DNA of 64,000 nt from Kalmusia sp. IMI 367209 (Eukaryota; Ascomycota; Dothideomycetes; Pleosporales; Didymosphaeriaceae), in contig JAPEUQ010000009.1 in the NCBI GenBank assembly GCA_027946365.1, forward strand, positions 496,001-560,000. The letters run 5' to 3'. Below, one piece after another: positions 58,306 to 64,000 of the stretch. The first letter of the stretch is position 1. Each line of letters starts with the position of its first letter. A program made the position numbers and the translations under genes. The notes under the pieces were generated by a model, which worked only from the letters and a program-made list of their open reading frames with translations, was not told the origin of the DNA and searched no databases.

Positions 58306-59993
58306 TCATTTCGCCTTGCCCTTGGATAGCTTGTTGCTCTTATCAAGCTTTGCACCTTGGATGCGCGCCATCATCTCTTCCTTTGTGATTAAGTGGTCGA
58401 TGCGCTCCAAGAGTCCCAATAAGCTCTTCATGTTACCGCTCCACTCATTCAACACATCGTCCGCGTCCCTAGGCTTGGCGAAACTGACGATGCGGGCAGG
58501 TCGGTCGATCTTAGCGTAGATGGTCTTTGCCGTTACTAGCTCGCTAATGTATTTCTCCGTCTCGTCCTCAGTCAGATCAAGCAATTCTGTTAACCGTGGG
58601 ATCTGGATGCGCGTATAGTACTTAGCTACGACGCGGACGTTGTGCTCGATGACACGCTTGCGTAGGTCCTGCCACCTCTTGTGCGCTTTCGGATCGTCTG
58701 AATCATCCGCCTCGGCATCGAATACATCCGTCTCTGTGAGGTGGGGACCAAATTGCTTCGCAACCATGGGCCACCGCATCAATTCTGGCACAGTGAAGAG
58801 CTTGACTAGCTGTGCATCTTGCGGTATCATGGAGTTGCGCGAGTCTCGTTGAATGCGATGGATAAGGTCAGATTGTTCGTTGTCGTACGGTGCGAGAATG
58901 ATGAAGTAGATGACGCGTTGGAGTATCTGCATTGGTTAGAGACGCCGCGATATGCAAATATTAGAAGACTTACAGCCTTCAGCTTGTTCGGATCCTCCTC
59001 CACAGCCTCAGTATCCAACACCTGCCGGTAATGCTTGCATGCGTCGAGATATTTGTCCTCGTGCTTGGCTAGGGTAATCTGTTGTTCGTAATATCGGAGC
59101 TTCAAGTCGGTGACATCGTCCTCCGGCTCTACTGGCGGATCATCGGCACTCCGCGCTTTCTCTTTCTCTTCCCGTTCCTTCTGCTCCTTCTCCAGCTGCT
59201 CAGGCGTCTTCTTCGGTTTGCGTGTGAAATACCGTGTGCTAATCTTCCTAGCAAGAATACCAGCTTGTGTCCAGTCGCCCTTTTGTATACATAGCGATAC
59301 CTGCTGTAGGATAAATTCTGTCTTTTCCCGGCGGGTCATAGAACCGAAGGTCTCGACCTGCAGCTCGCATAGGATGTCCGTCGCCGCATTGATATCGCCC
59401 TGTTCCTTCTTGATGTTGGACAATATCCGAGTGATTCGCGCTCGCTCGACTTCGACAAAGATCTATCACGAAGTGTCAGCTCTACCTCGCTAGCCCAGGT
59501 ACAATCGCCACCCACCTTGCCCTCAGTAACCGTCCGCAACGTCTCGATGACCGACAGCTTTGTCTCTAGGCTTGGAGTGTCCTCCAAGAAGCCCATCACA
59601 GTCTGCACCATCTTAGTGGTGGCTTGCTTGAGCTGGCCATGCTTCTTCGAGAGCAGCAGCACTTGCTCATTCAGCAGACTCCAATCCCCAGCATTCTTAG
59701 CTATTGTGCATATGGCGACAAGGATTCGGGAGGTAGACGCGAGATCAGAGGCCTAATCTCTATTAGCGACTCGGTTTGGCGCAACGTACGGATGTTGCCG
59801 TACCTGGCGGGTCTGCTTCTCGAGCAGAAGTAGCTTCTCTATTGCCGCTTGCGGGTTGCTCTGCTTACTGTTAGCTCCGCTTTCATCGCTGATAGCTGAG
59901 ATTTACCGATCCAAGCTTCTCCGCCTCGGGAATCGCCTTGTCGACCTCCTTCGTAAAGTCCTTGTCGGCCTTGAGCACCTGCCCGCTCGACAT
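58306..59993 (-). CDS. RPN5: 26S proteasome lid subunit RPN5 (PSMD12)
   Basis: Five exons (59993-59907, 59863-59804, 59752-59516, 59462-58974, 58926-58306) give 497 aa, the family length. Conserved stretches include the N-terminal MSSGQVLKADKDFTKEVDKA, EKQTRQASDLASTSRILVAI, and KLRYYEQQITLAKHEDKYLD. The PCI domain lies at the C-terminus, with LRKRVIEHNVRVVAKYYTRI, LTELLDLTEDETEKYISELV and the coiled-coil tail. RPN5 is a scaffold of the proteasome lid, helping to place the deubiquitinase RPN11. A Lys/Glu-rich stretch at about residues 225-250 is an insert. The first acceptor is ambiguous between 59863 and 59860, which changes the protein by one residue only. All joins keep the frame. Confidence 0.95.
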
Positions 59994-62473
59994 TGTGGCG
60001 GGGTTGATGTGAAGTCGTGAGTGGCTCGGTGTATTTTCTGCGGATACGGTCTAAGATAGAGAGAGGGGTTCGAAAATTTGCGGGGTCGCCAGGGTGCTGG
60101 AGGTGGTGACTGGATGATGGAGCTGTGAGGCTCTGGTGTTGGAATCGCTCGCTCATCGGCGTCGGATATGCTGCACGGGCCATAAACAGCACGTGACGTG
60201 ACCTCAGCTTCGACCTCACCCAAATTCGAGGCTTCCGATCTCGCTTAATAAGAATGTATCCAGATTGCTCATTGTGGGACAATTTGACCCATAACATATA
60301 ATACACATGCCAACTATCTTAGAATGATGTCCCAGTGGACGTATGCGTACAGCTTGAGACCAGTCAAGGCTACCAAAACCAACACCTGGATGCACCAGGT
60401 TTCAACTATTGCCTCAGCACTTAGATTTGAACCATTTAACGTTATTTTGAACCATTTCAAGGTTCTCACGCACCTAAGACTAGGGATCATGCATCCATCA
60501 ACTCGCAAAAGGATCGATTTTTCTGTTTACTGCTAGAATCGGGGACCTCTTTGTGGGCTGAGTTACTACAGGATGCATAATACGCACGAAAATAATCTGA
60601 AAAATGTCCACGTTGCCTATAGCTCAGCCGAGGCGGCGTCAGTGACGACCCCTGTATCTTCCACTCCTACCGTGCGAAGCATTCTGCTGACCGTACGACT
60701 GCGCAGGCTGCTGGACTGCAGTGACCGCCTCATACTTTTGCAGTTCCTCTTGTAACACTGGCAGATTTACAGGAAGGTACTGACTTCCCGTGGATCCATA
60801 GTAAAGCATGGGGCGATGGCCATAGTCTGTCGGTTATCTAGTCCAGCCTTGCACAGTCTCGAGGATCTTGCCTGCCTTTTGCTTGAATTGGAAATAAGCA
60901 ATGAGTATCGAGGGGCTTTCGAGCCAGTTCAAGATCGCGTAGCGTACAGCCAGCCCACGGACAACCTGGTTATAGGCAGCGCTCTCGTTCTGTTGGTTTT
61001 GGTATGGACCTAAGACGGGTTCGTTATACATGGGCTCCTCGCAGAAGATCATCGCCTGGATCGATACAAGGACTTGAAGAAGTGTCGACTCTCCAGGATG
61101 CCAGGGCTCACCTTGCCAGGTGCCGAGAAGAGAAGGCACACTGATCTGATTAGCGTGTATCAAGGACAGTAAGGATTGAATCAGAACCAACTTACCTTTC
61201 CCGTCCGCGTGTAGGCTGGCTTCTTCGTCAATGTCCTGGACTCAGAACGCTTTATGTTAGAAACCAGGGCAAGTTCGGTCTGTATATTGTGTAGCGTGGG
61301 GTAACTCGAGGATCAAAACGTTTCCCAACTTTCTGAGTACAGTAGAACTTTGAACGAGAGAGCTGAGGCGTGGAAAGTTGTAGCTTTGAGCATATTCGAG
61401 GCGGCTTTTACCTCTTGCGCCGTTGCTGCTAGTGTAAAGATGAATAGTTAGAGCCACGGTCAGTGCAGATACCTTCACAGTATGTTGATTTTGGATCATT
61501 TGCGTTCATAACATGCATCCCAGGTAACCCAATCACTTATGTAATCATCAGCGCGAGGGTTGTGCTCGGATATTGCTGTCGCCCACTGTGACTATTGTGA
61601 AAGAGCTTCTACCAAGTATCCTGCCACTAGACGCGATACATTCACGCCCGGTAAGTGGGTGATTCTTCCATGATGGCGAAATGCACGCGCTCAAGGTAGA
61701 GAACGAGGCGCGGCTGAAAGCGCCTGCTTGGCTGAGATGTGTACATCAATCGTGATAGCCCTTAACAATCTTCATATACTATCCTTTCGTTGCCAGCGAC
61801 CGTCAAAAAATCACCCCAGAATCACATCTGTGACTTGCAAGAATCAGACTACATTCGAACTCAAAAAGGCACCCCGGTCTATGGGATTAAGTAAAGCGCT
61901 GCGTATGTCAGTGAAGTCTACTCCGTAAGCCAGAGCCAACTGTTGCGATACTGGAAATTCCGACCACCAAGGCGAAGGGCAACTTAATACTTCTGGACGT
62001 CTGGCTTGTGAAGAATGGGGCAGTGCACTTGGCGTGAGGGTCATCGGGAATCGTAAGACCGCTGTGGGCGGTAGGAAATTCCTTCATGCATCAGGAAATA
62101 ACATACAGAGTGCAGAAGCTGTCGTAAAGAGACAATAATCCCGGTAATGTGTGGGTATGCATTGTGGTTCACGTTCGACGGAGATGGTCCCAGGGGTCGC
62201 GATGCGGTACGGCGGCTAAACCGCATTCGCTCGTAGAACGTGGCTGGCATCAGCTTTGTTGTCCGTGTCACTGCGCCTTATGAAACCTCCGCATCAGCCC
62301 TTGTCCGATCAGCGGCGGTCAGGTGTAGCGGCCGCCCCCAGAACCCTAGCCTAGAAACGCTGCTATTCTTACACCTCCATACACATCATTGTCACTCACA
62401 CTCCTTTTGCTTGCGTCGCTTTCCTGTTCTCATGCTGCCTTCTCGAATGGATTTCGGGTAGCCCGCCTTCCTA
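59994..62473. other. Divergent intergenic region containing a UBC-domain fragment
   Basis: About 2.5 kb between RPN5 (minus) and the CAP59-family gene (plus). Apart from the UBC fragment at 60834-61235 I see no supported gene. The right end should hold the CAP59-family promoter. Confidence 0.45.
60834..61235 (-). pseudogene. UBC (E2) domain fragment, UBE2O/BIRC6-like
   Basis: The frame ending at 60834 reads [20 protein letters not shown], then [10 protein letters not shown] and EPMYNEPVL, characteristic of the large-E2 class (UBE2O/BIRC6), and stops after a short tail. An upstream exon (61235-61196) ends in LHADGK. Splicing 61195-61141 gives LHADGKVCL, placing the catalytic Cys, but the next codons are out of frame by one missing base relative to the expected VCLSLLGTW. 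The N-terminal half of the E2 fold is not found upstream. A broken copy is the best description; a further missed exon or a one-base error remain possible. Confidence 0.6.
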
Positions 62474-63732
62474 ATGGGTCGCAGATATTACACGCTCCGT
62501 CGTCTTCCCCGCCAGCCTGTCTTTCGCTTCTTCCTCGCACTGCTCATTGTATGGGACACGCTGCATATACTCCGCATACACTGGGCGCAAACTGCGAGTC
62601 GCCAGTCCCCACCGCCACCGCGAAACGCGAAACGCATATACATCGCTGCCCAGCACTGGAATACCGCTCGACTGCTTCGAGACCGCTGGAACGATGCGCT
62701 CTTAGCGTTGGTGAAAGAACTGGGCGTTGAGAACGTTTATGTAACTATATACGAAAGTGGGAGTTACGATGATACCAAGGGCGCATTGAGAGAGCTGGAC
62801 ACGGCGTTAGGTCAGCTGGAGGTCAAGAGACACATTACACTCTCGGATATCTCCCACAAGGACGAGATCACGAAGCAGCCAACGGATCACGGCTGGATTA
62901 AAATACCTTCGGGAGAGACAGCCCTCAGGCGCATTCCTTTCCTTGCAAACCTACGAAATCAAATCCTAGATACCCTCCAAGAACTGCATTCTCAAGGACA
63001 CAAGTTTGACAACATACTCTTCCTAAACGACGTGGTCTTCACGGTATGCTTGGTGCAATTTAATATTAGGATTAAGCTAACGAGTCGTAGCCGGAAGATG
63101 TTCTACGACTGCTCAATACCAATGACGGCGACTATGCTGCAGCTTGTTCCCTAGATTTCTCTTTGCCTCCCTATTTTTACGATACCTTTGCTCTCCGAGA
63201 CTCTCAGGGCCACGAAGCGGTCATGCAGACATGGCCCTACTTCCGATCATCTGCTTCGAGATATGCTACGGAAAATTTCCTTCCAGTGCCGGTCGCTTCC
63301 TGCTGGAATGGCATGGTAACCATGCCGGTTGCGCCATTCCTCTCGAAGAGCCCGATACGCTTTCGCGGTATATCAGACTCACTTGGGGAATCCCATCTAG
63401 AGGGGTCGGAATGCTGTCTGATTCACGCTGATAATCCCCTTTCCGTCACCAACGGTGTCTTTCTTAATCCGGTCGTTCGGGTGGGCTACAATGCGACCTC
63501 TTTCGATGCGATCCATTCCCAGTATGAGGAATTGTCGATGTTAGACATCTGGAAAGGCGTCTGGAAGAACCGAATTCTACGGTGGCTGACTACACCTGTG
63601 CTTAAGGAATGGGTGGTGCGCCAGAGAGTAAAGAATTGGAGAAAGAAGCATGGCTCTGAAGATGAACCCGGCGGATTCTGCCTCATTAACGAGATGCAGG
63701 TGATTCATGAGAAGGGCTGGAGACATGTGTGA
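62474..63732 (+). CDS. CAP59-family (GT69) alpha-mannosyltransferase
   Basis: Exons 62474-63043 and 63091-63732 (47 bp intron) give 403 aa. A short basic N-terminus precedes one hydrophobic segment (FRFFLALLIVWDTLHILRI), so this is a type II Golgi-type membrane protein. Next come RIYIAAQHWNTARLLRDRWN and ENVYVTIYESGSYDDTKGAL. The block NILFLNDVVFTPEDVLRLL, restored by the splice, holds the acidic metal-binding motif. CSLDFSLPPYFYDTFALRD, SCWNGMVTMPVAPF and ECCLIHADNPL complete the CAP59/CMT1 family pattern. Cryptococcus members are needed for capsule and add alpha-1,3-mannose; ascomycete members have less certain roles in surface mannan. The long spacer between the two halves and the start fit the family. 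Confidence 0.9.
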
Positions 63733-64000
63733 TGTAGAATATTATGGTCAAGATGGCAGCGATACCAACAAACAGAGATACCCAACCAAACTAGATTTTT
63801 CTACTGTAAACGTATGATTATATATTTGTTTTGCGTCACTAGGCAACAATATGGGTGCGCGATCTGCTGCCCCAGACCCGCCCTAATACGACGAGAATGT
63901 CTAGATATCTACCTCTCTCTGTAATACAGATCTCGCGGTAACTCACCGCATAATGCAACGGACGTATATTCCAAAATTTTCAAGACGAGACTAGCTTTTT
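63733..64000. other. Downstream of the CAP59-family gene
   Basis: The last 268 bp of the window. An AT-rich stretch suits a 3' UTR. Nothing else is visible. Confidence 0.4.

Noticed and set aside
1..64000. CRISPR arrays, bacterial operons, riboswitches or prophage
   Set aside because: The sequence is that of an intron-bearing fungal nuclear genome; no regularly spaced repeats or bacterial signals were seen.

Overview
The window looks like nuclear DNA of a filamentous ascomycete (Pezizomycotina; a dothideomycete is my best guess, by inference only). Most genes are split by 43-60 bp GT...AG introns, often with a CTAAC/CTAAT-like branch site. Neighbouring genes are unrelated and lie on both strands. 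The gene types also fit: HET-domain genes, WSC-domain oxidases, a CPS1-type glycosyltransferase, a CAP59-type mannosyltransferase and an FSH hydrolase. Gene models come from reading frames plus splice sites that restore conserved family sequence. Family names rest on motif recognition, with no database search.

Left part (1-17.1 kb): a DUF1769 protein cut by the window edge, an FBXO31-like F-box protein, a secreted intradiol-dioxygenase-like protein, a HET-domain gene with one extra base, a secreted tannase/feruloyl-esterase-like protein whose nucleophile Ser is Ala, an unrecognised acidic protein, APC11, a rhodanese-type sulfurtransferase with two possible starts, a short-chain dehydrogenase, and a flavin-reductase-like protein.

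Middle (17.1-28.5 kb): an 11.3 kb stretch with no convincing protein gene. It holds a decayed piece of large-subunit rRNA and two diverged copies of a Pol III-like (tRNA-like) repeat.

Right part (28.5-64 kb): a copper-radical oxidase with four WSC modules, a membrane-anchored GH16 enzyme, a CPS1-type GT2, a PIN-RGG protein, TRAX, the GPI mannosyltransferase GPI14, a second HET-domain gene, folylpolyglutamate synthase, a small secreted Cys-containing protein, a metallophosphoesterase, an FSH serine hydrolase, proteasome subunit RPN5, a broken UBC-domain fragment, and a CAP59-family (GT69) mannosyltransferase. Four genes between 28.5 and 46.8 kb, plus the CAP59 gene at the right end, concern wall or surface glycans. 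PIN-RGG and TRAX form a tandem RNA-nuclease-type pair.

Three genes (HET1, the WSC oxidase and the FPGS gene) are each exactly one base too long. In each, the extra base falls at or next to a run of C on the given strand. This points to a systematic sequence error more than to three independent pseudogenes. I see no clear candidate for a wholly new system. The best leads are the Ser-to-Ala tannase, the island with rRNA debris and Pol III-like repeats, and the G-quadruplex motif just after CPS1.
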